Positions 11,608 to 22,252 of a DNA stretch of 64,000 nt are shown here, in pieces (the first letter of the stretch is position 1; each line of letters opens with the position of its first letter). The stretch lies in the NCBI RefSeq assembly GCF_020520425.1, contig NC_079491.1:35641449-35705448 (forward strand), written 5' to 3'. This stretch comes from Spinacia oleracea. Lineage: Eukaryota; Streptophyta; Magnoliopsida; Caryophyllales; Amaranthaceae. Below the pieces are notes generated by a model. That model was not told the origin of the DNA and searched no databases. It saw nothing but the letters and a program-made list of their open reading frames with translations. The position numbers were made by a program, and so were the translations under genes.

Positions 11608-13337
11608 TGTTGACCCACAGGGTTTTGATGATGACAGGCAAACTTAACTAATAAATTTTTAAGTTTCTATGCTAAGAAAACCAGGAGTTCCAGAGCAGGA
11701 ACAAGAGAAGGCCAAAGCATGTAGACTTGGACAATCAGAGAAACTGATCAAGCAGGCATAAATAAGTTCCTGATGGTTCGAGAAGTTCCAGAGGTGGAAC
11801 AACCAACATGCGGAGCAGCATGGAACATGAAGACAGGAAATAAGAGTTTATTTTCTAGGATTCATGTAAGTATGTAGTAGCGTGAAAGGTAATGGAACAA
11901 GGTGTCAAAAGGAACTCGTGGAACTTAGAGTCAAAAGCATCTAAGAGTCAATGAATATGTTGCATATTATTATCGTAATCTGTAGGGATTTATTTAGAGT
12001 TTTGTTTCTTAATAAATCTCTACTTGGTAGAGTTTTAGATAATATGCACTAGTTATTTTAGGATAAGATTTAGTTTTAAATAAAAGATAAGTTTTAAATT
12101 AAATCAACTTTAATTAGGATTCTGATTTTAATTTCATCTTTTATTTATTTTTATCTTACCTGCTTTTGGAAAATAAAGAGTCAAAATTTAAAATACGTAT
12201 AATGAGTTTGTGAGTGTTGGAACTTGTAATGCAAGTTCCTGCACGAACGAAATCTCATGTATTTATTTCACGTTTATGAAAAGGTTTTCAGTAAAATATT
12301 TTTGCATAAGAAAATAAATAAAAAGTGAGTTTTGGAAAAATATCTCCTGGATTATGTTTTGATAAAACGTTGCTTTTTCTCCAAGTATTTATTTTCTTTT
12401 TATTTCCTATTTTTACTCTAACTGTTTTACTGTAAACGTGGTATAAGTTGTGCCCAAGACTTTGACTGCTTTCTCCCCAAGTTTCTCCCCAACTAACTGA
12501 TCATGGGTAAGTGCCTAGAAGTTAGGAAACTTACTGTTAGTGGAGGAATAAGTGAGATTATGGTTAAGTCTTGTGCACGCTATAAATAGTGGCTTATATC
12601 TTCATTCCAAAGTGTCGGACTTGTGTCATTCCATAAGGGTTGGCTGTGGAATAATGTTATAGAAGAATATGTTTTTCATTCCACATTTTTGAGTCAGTTC
12701 CTACGAGTTCCAAGTTTCTACGAGTGACATGTTCCCCATTGGTTTTTCACGTGCTACATTCTAGAGGGATACTAATCAATTATCAATCATCAATATTTTG
12801 AGAGTTGGTCAAGGGTTGAGTGAACTCTTGTAATGGGGAATTGGTCAAGGGTTTGAGTGAATTCTTGTATCAAGTTTTGGGCTGGAACTTGAGTGAGTTC
12901 CTGATGTGTATGGGGCAGGAACGTGAGTGAGTTCCTGATATGTATTTGGGTAGGCTTTGAGTGAAGTCTATGAGAGAGAAGCAGAGAGGCTTTGAGGGAA
13001 GTCTAAGAGTCAAGAGATACTTCTAGGGAAATCAGTGAGAGCGTAGTTGTTTGAGGGAACAACTATTGGGAACTTGAGTTCGTAGAGGAACTCAAGTAAT
13101 GGCCAAGTTTCTTATAGGATTGTAACTGAGTTGTTGCCCTATAGTGAAAAGAGTTTGAGTTGAAATCCCTAGTGGGTCGAGGTTTTCTTTCCAGTTGGGC
13201 CCTGGAAAGTTTCCTCGTAAAATCTCTCTTGCATTGTTTCTCTACTTACTTATGTTCTTTATAATTCCGCAAAAATTGGCTAGCAAGTTCCATATTACAA
13301 TTCACCCCCCCTCTTATAGTGTTCCATCCAAATAACA
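11608..13337 (+). repeat. LARD 3' LTR
   Basis: About 1730 bp, starting TGTTGACC and ending AAATAACA. Here the terminal TG is intact. It is nearly identical to the 5' LTR. Confidence 0.9.
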
Positions 13338-14759
13338 AGTACATAAAGCAAACATTATACTTCATAATAGTACATCCAGAAATTAGATCTAAAGTGGAGT
13401 ATTACTTTAAGATAAGAGCTACGTCACTACTGCATGACATTTTTCTATTTTTCTACTTTGCCAAGATTTATCTAAATGGGCTATTTCTACCCTAAACATA
13501 CTTCTTTGATCATCTAAATATCTAATCTTATTATCTTTGGTAAGATTTATCTAAATGCATTTTACTATATGTCATAATTTTTTTTCTTTTATAAAAATAA
13601 TCTCATTGTCACTTATAGTATTTTCATTTCCCAAAACTATTAAAAAATAAAATCTTATCTTTATTATTATCAAACTTTATAGAAGAGTCTTGAATCTTGA
13701 AAGGGCCTGTTATAACATCCAAATTTATGTAGAGAACATAAGGAATAAAAACACTTTTAATATCATTTATGAAGGATAAAGGAATAAAAATTTTGTTTAC
13801 AATGTAAAATAAATTTCAATAATATTAACTTGCATACTACAAACAAATTATACTAAAAAGTCATAAAACAAAAGACTTTGTTACATAAAATTCTTCCAAT
13901 AACAAAAAAAGAAGAAGCATATGATTATCATATGGTAAAAGACGATGCATCTTTAGATGCATTCAACAAGATCACTGATCATCGATTCAAAAAAGTACAC
14001 TTATGGAATTTAATAGAGCTCATCTAGTTTTTGAGGGAACAATAGAATTGTTCATGTGCATATAGTTGAATAGTGTAAAATTTTGATCTCAGTTTCTCCC
14101 CCACACCCCCCCGGACGACATAAAACTTAAAATTTCTGTTTTGGATCCAAGAGTTGAGCTTCTTAGTGAACTGAACACTTTAGTACCTGGGTTTCAATCT
14201 GCATCTATACTAGATAGCTCCTTCGGGTTTTTAGAAACTTACATATCTTAACTCTTAAGGTTGAGAAATCACGGGAATTGAACTTGTTATGCTTCAAAAA
14301 AATTTCCAGGAAAGCTGAAATAAGTGAAGTAGAAATCGGTTTTGTATTGGGTGCACAGGTCCACCAGTACAAAAAGGCTCATTTGCATCACTATTATTGC
14401 ATTGCACATTTTAATCAGTGACTCAAAATGACTAGTTTTGGTAAAAAAAACATCTCTTACGTCGGTCATTTATTATTATCTGACGCAAATTACTACTGTT
14501 CTTGCTCTCTCAGCAGTAAATTTGAGGTCAGTAAATTTGAGGTCACTTTAGTGGATAAGTTTGTCTGAAGTTAAATAAGCTTGGTTTCCAACAAACTTAT
14601 ACTCAAGACTCGAGTAAAAAATTATGAATGCGATTTTGGGAGTTCATTAATTATGTAGGATATACTTAAATGAAGATTTTTTGAAGTTAGTATTGTGTTC
14701 AAAAGAACCCTTGAACTGAAAAATCATCCTGATTGACATTCATGGTGAAATTCTTGCAG
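13338..14759. other. Intergenic, mostly featureless
   Basis: AT-rich sequence without a supported gene. Around 14390-14500 there is a decayed patch containing ACGTCGGTCATTT and GACGCAAAT. It resembles the subterminal repeats of the CACTA-like sequence at 41875-42780, so it may be a remnant of that family. Confidence 0.4.
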
Positions 14760-14853
14760 ATTGAAAAATACTCCACTAGAAAGCCAATATCTAAGCAAGC
14801 GCGTGGCTGATGGATCCAAAAGAGTCATAGTTCCTCACATTCTCAGCCAACAG
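14760..14853 (+). other. Orphan coding exon with intact splice sites (unidentified)
   Basis: A 94-bp block is bounded by CTTGCAG on the left and CAG|GTACAT on the right, good plant splice sites. With one leading base it is open for 31 codons and reads LKNTPLESQYLSKRVADG and onwards to VIVPHILSQQ, a normal-looking protein segment. I do not recognise the family. No neighbouring exons are evident, so it is probably a gene fragment left by a transposon or a decayed gene. Chance cannot be excluded. Confidence 0.4.
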
Positions 14854-15318
14854 GTACATATTATACTCTTGCAGAACATACTAAATTACTTAGTGAATTT
14901 TTGCTTAAGTTGTTAAGTTACTGGTGTGGTGGTTTCTAAGTCCTTTCTGTTCAATGTTGCCTTACATTGATCACTGAACTTTGAACAAAGACCAGTCTTT
15001 TCCCCCTTTGTCCATAAATCTCAAATTTGATTCATTTTCTGTTCGGAACATCTTGGTGAGTTTTCAACTTTTTAATCTATTATTCTTTGGAAGTTAAACT
15101 ATTTTCTTTCATATTTTTAGTTTTTTTGATATTTTAGTTTTATTAATGTATATGTAAGAAAATGTAAGTATAGAAGGTTTAAAAATTCAATTATATAACG
15201 TGATAACATAATTGGTCAATAGAAAGTTTCAGTCTTTATGCAATAATCATGATGAGATCACTATTTTGAAGTTGGAATTTGTAGTTGAATTTTTTAGTGG
15301 GTGTATTAGTGTATATTG
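14854..15318. other. Intergenic, no feature resolved
   Basis: This may be intron or flanking sequence of the orphan exon. No second exon could be defined. Confidence 0.4.
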
Positions 15319-15323
15319 GAAAC

Positions 15324-15515
15324 TGTTAAATACGGGTTTGGGCCGCACCCGTCACCAAGAGAGAGAGTTCACTTAACAAGACCGTAGGAGGTTCCACCTT
15401 AAAACTATATGGCAATAAGGGGAGTAGCCCCTTAGCCATATTAAATGATTAACTCTCTCATCTCTTCTCAATGTGGGACACTCACATGTGTTATTTGGCA
15501 AGGCTTTCTTCAACA
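15324..15515 (-). repeat. TRIM LTR (left; 3' LTR of the element)
   Basis: 192 bp, bounded by TG and CA. It pairs with 15675-15866. Confidence 0.92.
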
Positions 15516-15674
15516 CTCCCCCTCACGTGTGAGGTCCACTTTTTACTTCGGTCACATGTGATGTTTCGTGGGCCAGAGTGCGTTTCTCGACACTCCCCCT
15601 CACACGTGCCATTTTAATTTGGCCCAGAATATTAACGGTCTAAGGTCCAAGTCGTGGGCCCGGCTCTGATACCA

Positions 15675-15866
15675 TGTTAAATACGGGTTTGGGCCGCACC
15701 CGTCACCAAGAGAGAGAGTCCACTTAACAAGACCGTAGGAGGTTCCACCTTAAAATCATATGACAATAAAGGGAGTAGCCCCTTAGCCATATTAAATGAT
15801 TAACTCTCTCATCTCTTCTAAATGTGGGACACTCACATGTGTTATTTGGGAAAGCTTTCTTCAACA
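15675..15866 (-). repeat. TRIM LTR (right; 5' LTR of the element)
   Basis: 192 bp, adjacent to the tRNA-Met primer site at 15662-15674, which fixes the minus orientation. Confidence 0.92.
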
Positions 15867-15871
15867 GAAAC

Positions 15872-16336
15872 TTTTGATCTTTGTTAAGTATTAGTGGGTG
15901 TATTAGTTTACATTTTTTAGTGGGTGTATTAGTGTATGATGCTCGATTATATTCAACTTACCTTAAGACAAGACCCCCGTCAATCTGAGTTATATCCTAG
16001 CTTTTTTGCTAGTGAATGCAGATTTTTAATCTTAAAATGCATATGTGTATATGTGTTGTTGTTTCTTAACTTGTCTTACAAAAATTGCTATTGATCTTTC
16101 TATGCTAGGGAGGAGACAACTATTAGAAATCTCTTGACAGTCAGCGAAAACACAAGAGTTGGCCATTGACAAGCAATTTTTGCGTCGTTGACGAACACAC
16201 TTAATCAAACAAAATTTATAAACTCCTAAACAAACCAACTACATTGACTATAGCGACAAACGTAGGAATCGTCCCAAGTGAATGGATATTTCGACTTTTC
16301 AAACTAATTGTATTCACAAGCTAGTTCAAACGGAAA
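15872..16336. other. Intergenic, no feature resolved
   Basis: AT-rich. It includes two copies of the short phrase TTTAGTGGGTGTATTAGT near 15890-15930 that also occurs left of the TRIM near 15290, so the TRIM entered a locally repeated sequence. No gene is supported. Confidence 0.4.
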
Positions 16337-16347
16337 ATGTATGTATG

Positions 16348-16381
<34 letters not shown>

Positions 16382-16399
16382 TGTATGTATGTATGTATG
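16337..16399. repeat. (ATGT)n microsatellite
   Basis: About 15 ATGT units with one ATAT interruption near 16351. A 103-codon minus-strand frame running through it is an artefact of the repeat. Confidence 0.95.
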
Positions 16400-18169
16400 A
16401 GGGTGTCTATTTTTTCCTCTTCTGGATGTGGCAAGCATATTAAGTAAACAGGGACTAACTCTGGGTGTTAGCCTCTTTTTACAAGTCTTTAGGAGTCGCC
16501 ATTCAGTTTCAAAAACTGACAAAACCCGGTTATCGTGACATGCCTGGATTGCAAACATGTGTGATTCACGACGGCCATAGATTCCCTTGTGATCCCTGGT
16601 GTGGAGATCCCTCAACGTAACAACCAGCGGAGCAGAGATTCAGAGCTCGGGGGACGTTTACTAATACGGGGAGTGCCCAACATTAGCCCACGCAGCGCGG
16701 TTCTTACTAGTTCAATTGTGACGATGATGGGACATGCGTTATGCTACATTAATACTCTTGATTTATTTTAATGCACAATTATTTACTAAACAAATGTCAA
16801 AAGCTGATTTAGATTGATTTAAGGGGCTTAACAATAAACCGATTTGTTCGAGTATTATCTGATTTAGGCGTGAACAATATAATAGATTAAAGTTAGCAAA
16901 TTTATATGGCGGGGAAAGCAATAAAAATATAATTCATGTTACAGCAAAGCGTAGGCTTTACTGCGGTTCTCAGGAACACCTACCACTTGACTTTACTTGC
17001 TTTCCGTTTGGCTTTCGAACTTTCCGACTGACTAACTACGGGACAAGATTCTTCCAGAGTTTTGAGTATTTTGGGGCTTAGGATTGTGTTTAGGTTTCTG
17101 CAGCACTTTGACAGGATTCAGCGATCAGGCGTTCGTGTGGGCAGGGTCTGCTTAATTATGTGTTAAATACGACAGAGACACGAATCGGGACTTGGAAAGC
17201 TTCGGTCAATACTCAAGCTTAAGGGTTTGGGGTTGGAATTGTGTGTGTTATTTTCCGATTTTCAGACGCCCTATTTATTGCAAAATAGGCCAGAATAAGA
17301 TAAATTTCGAAAAGAGAATTTTCTGACTCAGATCTGCTGAGCGCTGGAAAATTCCAGCGCTTGGATCAGGAGTGCCGGTTATTTCTAGCGCAGACATTCA
17401 GAGCGCCAAATCTGCTTTGTGTGACAGCTGGATAATTCTACCCTCTTGCGTGATTATATTAGAATCAAACTGTAGCGCTGGAATTAATCAGCGTTGGTGG
17501 TTTCAGCGCTGGAAATTCGTGACGCTTACCCTGCCAGCGCTGGTGTTTTACTTCACTTGTACCAGTCTTGGCGGTTTTTCACCGAATCTTATCACGTTTT
17601 CTAACCTTTAGGAGCATAAGTTGGACTGCAACTCTTAGTCCTTACCTAATGATGAATCGTAAGGCGATTCAAACACTTAGATATTTTATCTTACGTGGCT
17701 GCTATTCTAGGTAACGTTCAGGTATGGAAGTTGCTATAAATAGTAGTTTCTAAAAATGGAAATGTGGGTTACGGGGTTGTCAGTCAGTCATGGATAGTTC
17801 GCTGCATGTTTAGGAAAGCGTGGTCAAGCGGTGTTTGGTTTCATCATCGAACACACCTTGTCGGGACTAGGGACAAATGTAGGAGTCTACAGTTAGCCCC
17901 CACTTTGATTGAGTATGAGCAAGACGATAATCAAAGTATTGGTAGACGGAATGCGCCTGGGACTTATCTTGGTTGAAACTAAGTATTAGCGAAGGTCTCG
18001 CGAGCCCCCGAGTGATAACATTTGACTGAAGGGTCATCACTTGAAATGTCAATAGTTCCCTCGCAAGTCAATTGGAACATACTGACTTGAACGGTCCTCT
18101 CACAGAGTCATTGAAGACGTTCGACTTTGATGGATAGAGCTTTTCGAAAACGGACACTTAACTTTGGCT
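16400..18169. mobile_element. Decayed LTR-retroelement sequence (LTR-like)
   Basis: This segment is less AT-rich than its surroundings. It contains phrases recurrent in plant gypsy-type LTRs: GGAGTCGCCA near 16491, a GACAAAACCCGGTTATCG block near 16520, and GTAGGAGTCTACAGTTAGCCCCCAC near 17880 (given here only as a phrase location). It shares GCGCTGGAA hairpins with 19050-19139, so both probably belong to one element. No matching second LTR, primer site or duplication was found. Confidence 0.4.
17341..17360. repeat. GCGCTGGAA hairpin
   Basis: A near-perfect 20-bp palindrome: 9-bp stem GCGCTGGAA / TTCCAGCGC. The same word recurs singly at 17470-17550 (AGCGCTGG) and as three hairpins at 19050-19139. 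Confidence 0.8.
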
Positions 18170-18795
18170 TGTTCGGGAATGAAGTGACATTTTTTGGTAA
18201 AGAATGAATAAACTTGTAAAACTTTGACATTCGGGGAATGGCATGACATTTTTTAGAAAAGGAATGAATAAACCTCAAAACTTTGACATTCAGGGAATGG
18301 TATGACATTTTTTAGAAAAGGAATGAATAAACCTTAAAACTTTGACATTCAGGGAATGACATGACATTTTTTAGAAAGGAATGAATAAACCATAAAACTT
18401 TGACATTCAGGGAATGTCATGACAGTTTTTAGAAAAGGAATGAATAAACCTTAAAACTTTGACATTCAGGGAATGGCATGACATTTTTTAGAAAAGGAAT
18501 GAATAAACCTTAGAACTTTGACATTCAGGGAATGACATGACATTTTTTAGAAAGGAATGAATAAACCTTAAAACTTTGACATTCATGGAATGGCATAACA
18601 TTTTTTAGAAAAGGAACGAATAAACCTTAAAACTTTGACATTCAGGGAATGACATGAATTTTTTTAGAAAGAAATGAATAAACCTTAAAACTTTGACATT
18701 CAGGGAATGGCATGACATTTTTTAGAAAGGAATGAATAAATCTTAAAACTTTGACATTCAGGGAAAAGGAATGAATAAACCTCAAAACTTTGTAA
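18170..18795. repeat. Tandem array of 58/59-bp units, about 11 copies
   Basis: Each unit contains AAACTTTGACATTCAGGG, then AATGRCATGACATTTTTTAG, then AAAGGAATGAATAAACC. Two unit types alternate irregularly: those with GGCATG usually have AAAAGG (59 bp), those with GACATG have AAAGG (58 bp). The last unit is shortened by an internal deletion. The array lies upstream of the PMD pseudogene within retroelement-like sequence. Minus-strand frames of 60-75 codons here are simple translations of the repeat. Confidence 0.92.
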
Positions 18796-19049
18796 AATAT
18801 CTCATTTTCAAAAATGCGCATTTTTTTGAAAACAAGTCCTTTTATTATTATATTTTTTGAGTAAAACAAACATACCTAGGTGCGCGACGGTGGTTCCGGA
18901 CACAGTTGCCTGTTAGTGGGCCACTGAATATGGGGATTTGAAAAAAAAACGTTACTTTTCCGCGAGAAACAAAACGGAAGAAATATAAGCTGTTTATTTG
19001 ATAAAACTTGGGCTGAATGGCCCGACATTTTGTCGGGAGAGAATAAACA
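18796..19049. other. Retroelement-like spacer
   Basis: Sequence between the tandem array and the hairpin triplet. No separate feature is resolved. Confidence 0.35.
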
Positions 19050-19139
19050 TGCGCTGGAATTTTCCAACGCTGGATCTTGAGCGCTGGAATTTTCCAGCGC
19101 TTGACTTTGAGCGCTGGAATTTTCCAGCGCAGGTCTTCT
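19050..19139. repeat. Three tandem 30-bp units, each a GCGCTGGAATTTTCCA hairpin
   Basis: Three consecutive units begin GCGCTGGAATTTTCCA at 19050, 19080 and 19110. In each the arms can pair to a 9-bp stem (the first has one mismatch, AACGC). They match the single hairpin at 17341 in inverse orientation. Overlapping frames on both strands read through them and mean nothing. Confidence 0.85.
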
Positions 19140-19868
19140 CTAAATGCGAACAGTTCCGGTTCATTTCTCAATTTCCTTCGTCGCTGCTGCTCGCATTTCT
19201 TCGCTCCTCTTGCTTGTTCTTACTCATTTTTGCTTGGTTTTGCACGGTTCTTTCACCAAAATCGTTCCCAAGTCGATCTAAACTTCATTTATGTAAGTAA
19301 TTTCGAGTTTTAATTGCGTTTTAGCTTGATTTTGAGTAGAATTTTGTATGTTTTTCAAGCTCAAATTGAATTGGGGTTTTTGATGTTTTGCGCAAATTTC
19401 TTGATTGTATGTGATGTTTATAGCATGTATAAGTGCCTAAGCATGTTAATTTTGCAAGTATAGTGATTTTAGGTGTTTTTGTGCTTGTTCAAAACTAGCC
19501 CCCAAGGGTGCCTACGAATTGTTATTAGAATGCAATATAGGTGTTTCTCGATATTTTGCTTGCAATTACATAGCCTATGGGTGATAGGAAATGCATCGTT
19601 TTGATGTTCGGGACTAGTCCGTAGTTGATTTTGGTATATGCAAACTGTTGCGAACTTAATAACATGTCCATTTAGAGAACGGAATTGTTTGATGCCAAAT
19701 AGTTTGTTGCATTTGGTATTTTGGAATGTAACTATTTTTTTCATTGTTGGTTTTAAGGTACGATTGCCTTATTTTTTTTTTTACTTATTTTTTGCAAATT
19801 ATAGAAAGTCGGATCGTAGCGGGTCCTCCACTAAGGGGGATACTTCAGACTACTGCTTACAGCCTCGG
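19140..19868. other. Leader-like AT-rich sequence before the PMD pseudogene
   Basis: From 19280 on, this looks like an untranslated leader or intron (T-rich, ending TTGCAAATTATAG near 19804) before the GC-richer coding remnant. No gene was identified within it. Confidence 0.35.
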
Positions 19869-20755
19869 ATGGCTAGCTCTCGTCCGATGAGGCGAGAGGG
19901 GACGTCTCGAGTTGTTCGGCGCTCTCAGAGGGCGAGGCGCACCTCTTCGTCTCCTCCGTTAGAGTCCGGATGGGATTCTGACCCCGAGGAGGGGCCTCTT
20001 TGGGTGGGGGCCAAAGAGTACGACGGGATCGATCTACACCACGACTTGGAGCATCACGTGGTGTCCCAGTTTTGTGCCGGTAAGGCTGGGACTGACACGA
20101 CTCGTAGGGTCGGTTTTCGTTGACGTCTGGGGAAGCTGGATGGGCGGACTCGCGCTTACGTGGAGGCGTGTCCGTTGTACCTGAAGGTGTGCGTCTTTAG
20201 GGAGGTTGTGGGCCCTAATGTGTCTAGGATATTCGTGCGCCTGCTTCTCGAGTGATGGTGGGATACCACCAACACTTTTTACTTTCCTTGGGGGGAGATG
20301 ACTGTCACTCCTGAGGACTATATTTCTCTTACGGGTCTGTCCTTCACGGGTAGGCCCGTTTACATTTCTAGAGGGACTACCATGCCGTGACAGGAGACGG
20401 TTAGAGGGTGTATCGGGGATGACTTGGCAGTAGAGGTGACCAAGTACAAGGGGAAGGGGATTCCTTACTCCTTGCTGGTGGATCTTCTGGCGCCCCCCCG
20501 CCCTTCTGGTTCTTCTGCGAGGATGTCGCTCGCGTGGTCTACCTGCTGTTTCTGAGTTCGACGATCTTCTCGAACCGCTCTGAGAGGGTGGACCCTTGGC
20601 TGATTCCGCTGGTCAGCGACTTGTCTGAGTTGGATTCGTACTGCTGCGGCGAGGCAGCCTATGCGAACCTGATTAGCCATATGGGCGTGGCTGTGCGGGT
20701 CTTGGACGGTCCAGGTAGGCCCATGCGGTCCATTTCTCTATGTGCCGTGCCGTGA
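19869..20755 (+). pseudogene. Plant mobile domain (PMD / MAIN-like) protein, pseudogene
   Basis: The frame opens with a basic, Ser/Arg-rich leader (MASSRPMRREG) and continues into a recognisable PMD. Residues WWDTTNTFYFPWGEMTV, then TPEDYISLTGLSFTGRPV, give the conserved GEMTVTxEDxxxLxGL motif. A later block reads LFLSSTIFSNRSE and then DPWLIPLVSDL. PMD proteins include Arabidopsis MAIN/MAIL, and the domain is also carried by several plant transposons. This copy is dead: TGA at 20121-20123, a second TGA before WWDT, a third after TTMP, and a frameshift in the C7 run at 20493-20499. It stops abruptly at about 20756 where Athila sequence begins. Being next to array and hairpin repeats, it was probably carried by the surrounding retroelement. 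Confidence 0.75.
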
Positions 20756-20761
20756 CTTCTA

Positions 20762-21205
20762 AGTGGAAGAGTTGAGTTGACGGTAGTCAATGCACATTCT
20801 CTACCCGGTCACCATTCAGGTAGAGATAAGTTCACCACGTGCATTGGCGACTACTGTCATCAAACCCTTCTTTGGGACAACATAGACTGGGGACACCCAC
20901 CTACTATTAGAAATAGGGTAGATGATCCCGACCGCCAAAATATTAACTATATACTTCTTAACCACCTCACCCATAGGTGGACTAAGTTTCCTTTGCCTTT
21001 CAAGATGAGGAGGGGAATTATCCTCAAGCTCAATATGATACATACAAAGTGTCGGGCTAACACCTTTTAAATCATCAATGGTGTAACCCAAAGCACTTTG
21101 ATTATGTTTCAAGACATGAGTGAGCTTGAGAACTTTCTCCTCGTCTAAATTTGCATTAACAGTAACGGGATAAGAAGAATTGGGTCCAAGAAAAACGTAC
21201 CTCAA
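20762..21205 (-). pseudogene. Athila reverse transcriptase, N-terminal fragment
   Basis: Read leftwards, the frame gives YVFLGPNSSYPV, then GYTIDDLKGVSP, and YPISNSRWVSPVYVVPKK, the N-terminal part of Athila RT. After an in-frame TGA and a TAG it still reads RMCIDYRQLN, the first conserved RT block, and then ends at the junction with the PMD pseudogene. The catalytic YxDD block and everything after it are missing. Nonsense codons fit C-to-T decay of methylated DNA. Confidence 0.85.
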
Positions 21206-21419
21206 GCTCGAAGGTAGAGGTTTAAGCTCTACATTGGGAGCTTCCTTACCATCTCAGTTGTTTTGATCATCCAAAATATCTTCTCGGTTAACCACAAGAA
21301 AACATTGCTCAGGTTGATCACAAGGTGGAGTAGAATCCATTAGCTCCTTGTAGTTGGTTGTCTCAATCCCAAAATCTCCTAAACCTTCTCTATTCAAAAT
21401 AGCAAGCTCAACAAGATTG

Positions 21420-21851
21420 TTAATTAGTAGTGAGCAAAGGCTCATGCATGTCATGCACTATGGAATCAAATGAGTCAACCAAGAAATATTTCTTATCAAT
21501 AGAACTAGGATAATGCATGGTTTGATTTAAATAAAAAATAAGATTATCCACTCCCACTTTCAAAGTGATTTTCCCATTCTTCTCATCAATAATGGCCCCA
21601 GCCGTGGCCAAGAATTTCCTACCAAGAATATTAGGGACATGAACATCCTCATCAATATCTAGAAGAACAAAGTCGACGGGGATCAAGAATTTCCCAACTC
21701 TCAAAGGTACATACTCAACCTTGCCAATAGGATATTTGACTGAGCGGCCGACAAGTTGCAATGTAATGTTGGTAGGGATTAAATCACCAACCTCAAGCTT
21801 AGTGAACACCGAATAAGGCATTAAATTAACACTAGCACCCAAATCACACAA
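21420..21851 (-). pseudogene. Athila aspartic protease region
   Basis: The frame of 143 codons begins at the active-site region, CDLGASVNLMPYSVF, with the Asp of the D-L/S-G triad. It continues through IPVDFVLLDIDEDVH and NILGRKFLATAGAIID, the typical Athila protease C-terminal half. A TAA lies about 11 codons upstream of DLGAS, so the polyprotein is broken here. It connects leftward towards the RT fragment through a decayed linker. Confidence 0.85.
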
Positions 21852-22066
21852 AGCAATGCTAATTTAAAGCTTCTTAATAGCACAAGGGATAGAAAAACTA
21901 CCCATATCTTTGAGTTTGGGTGGCATTTGGTTTAGAATATTAGAACTACAACTCTCGGTGAGATTCACCATCACCTTTACGTTAGAATCCCTTTTTCAAC
22001 ACACGATTTCCTTAAGAAATCGTAAGGGAATGGTGACATGCAACTTGCTTATCGTCTCAAGAAATT

Positions 22067-22195
22067 TCACAAAGTGAGCATCCATCTTTTTCCTATTAAA
22101 TATTTGGGGAAAAGGAAGTTTAGGAACGAGAGGAGGGAAGTGAACGCCTTTGGCCTCGAATCATCCATCACAACATCCTTTGGGGACACAACTTG

Positions 22196-22240
<45 letters not shown>

Positions 22241-22252
22241 TAGTACTTCCAC
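22067..22252 (-). pseudogene. Athila linker region with poly-Asp tract
   Basis: A short frame starts MEVLDDDD, with ten consecutive Asp codons from a GAT/CAT microsatellite at 22197-22240, followed by sequence with the usual Athila linker composition (Pro/Lys, FPKYLIGKR). It lies between gag and protease in element order. Confidence 0.5.

Larger units (their letters stand above)
3782..13337 (+). mobile_element. Large retrotransposon derivative (LARD), complete with both LTRs
   Basis: A 9.56-kb element has 1.7-kb direct LTRs, a tRNA-Met-type primer site after the left LTR and a polypurine tract before the right LTR. The 6.1-kb interior has no gag or pol and its longest frame is 132 codons, so it must be mobilised in trans. 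The LTR start (TTGACCCACAGGG then TTTTGATGATGACA) resembles SIRE/Maximus-type copia elements; that kinship is inferred. By eye the LTRs differ by about five substitutions, an 8-bp and a 2-bp indel, which implies a recent insertion. The flanks AGTAG and AGTAC are only near-matching, so the target duplication is unproven. The first base of the left LTR appears to be A instead of T. Confidence 0.88.
15324..15866 (-). mobile_element. TRIM retrotransposon, complete (543 bp)
   Basis: Two 192-bp direct LTRs flank a 159-bp interior with no coding capacity. Read on the minus strand, the 5' LTR (right side) is followed at once by the primer site TGGTATCAGAGCC (15662-15674). A GAGGGGGAG purine tract precedes the other LTR. 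The 5-bp duplication GAAAC flanks it at 15319-15323 and 15867-15871. LTRs open TGTTGAAGAAAG and close ATTTAACA on that strand. They differ at about eight of 192 positions, so the insertion is older than the LARD. Mobilisation depends on an autonomous partner. Confidence 0.93.

Noticed and set aside
16304-16615. 103-codon minus frame with HTYIHTYI repeats
   Set aside because: It arises from the (ATGT)n microsatellite.
18170-18795. CRISPR-like direct repeats
   Set aside because: The units are contiguous without unique spacers, and the DNA is a plant nuclear genome.
18108-18869. Minus-strand frames with VLRFIHSF repeats
   Set aside because: Direct translations of the 58/59-bp tandem array.
19638-19868. 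Start of the PMD protein at 19638
   Set aside because: The first 77 codons of that frame are AT-rich leader sequence with hydrophobic, non-conserved content; the coding-like part begins at 19869.
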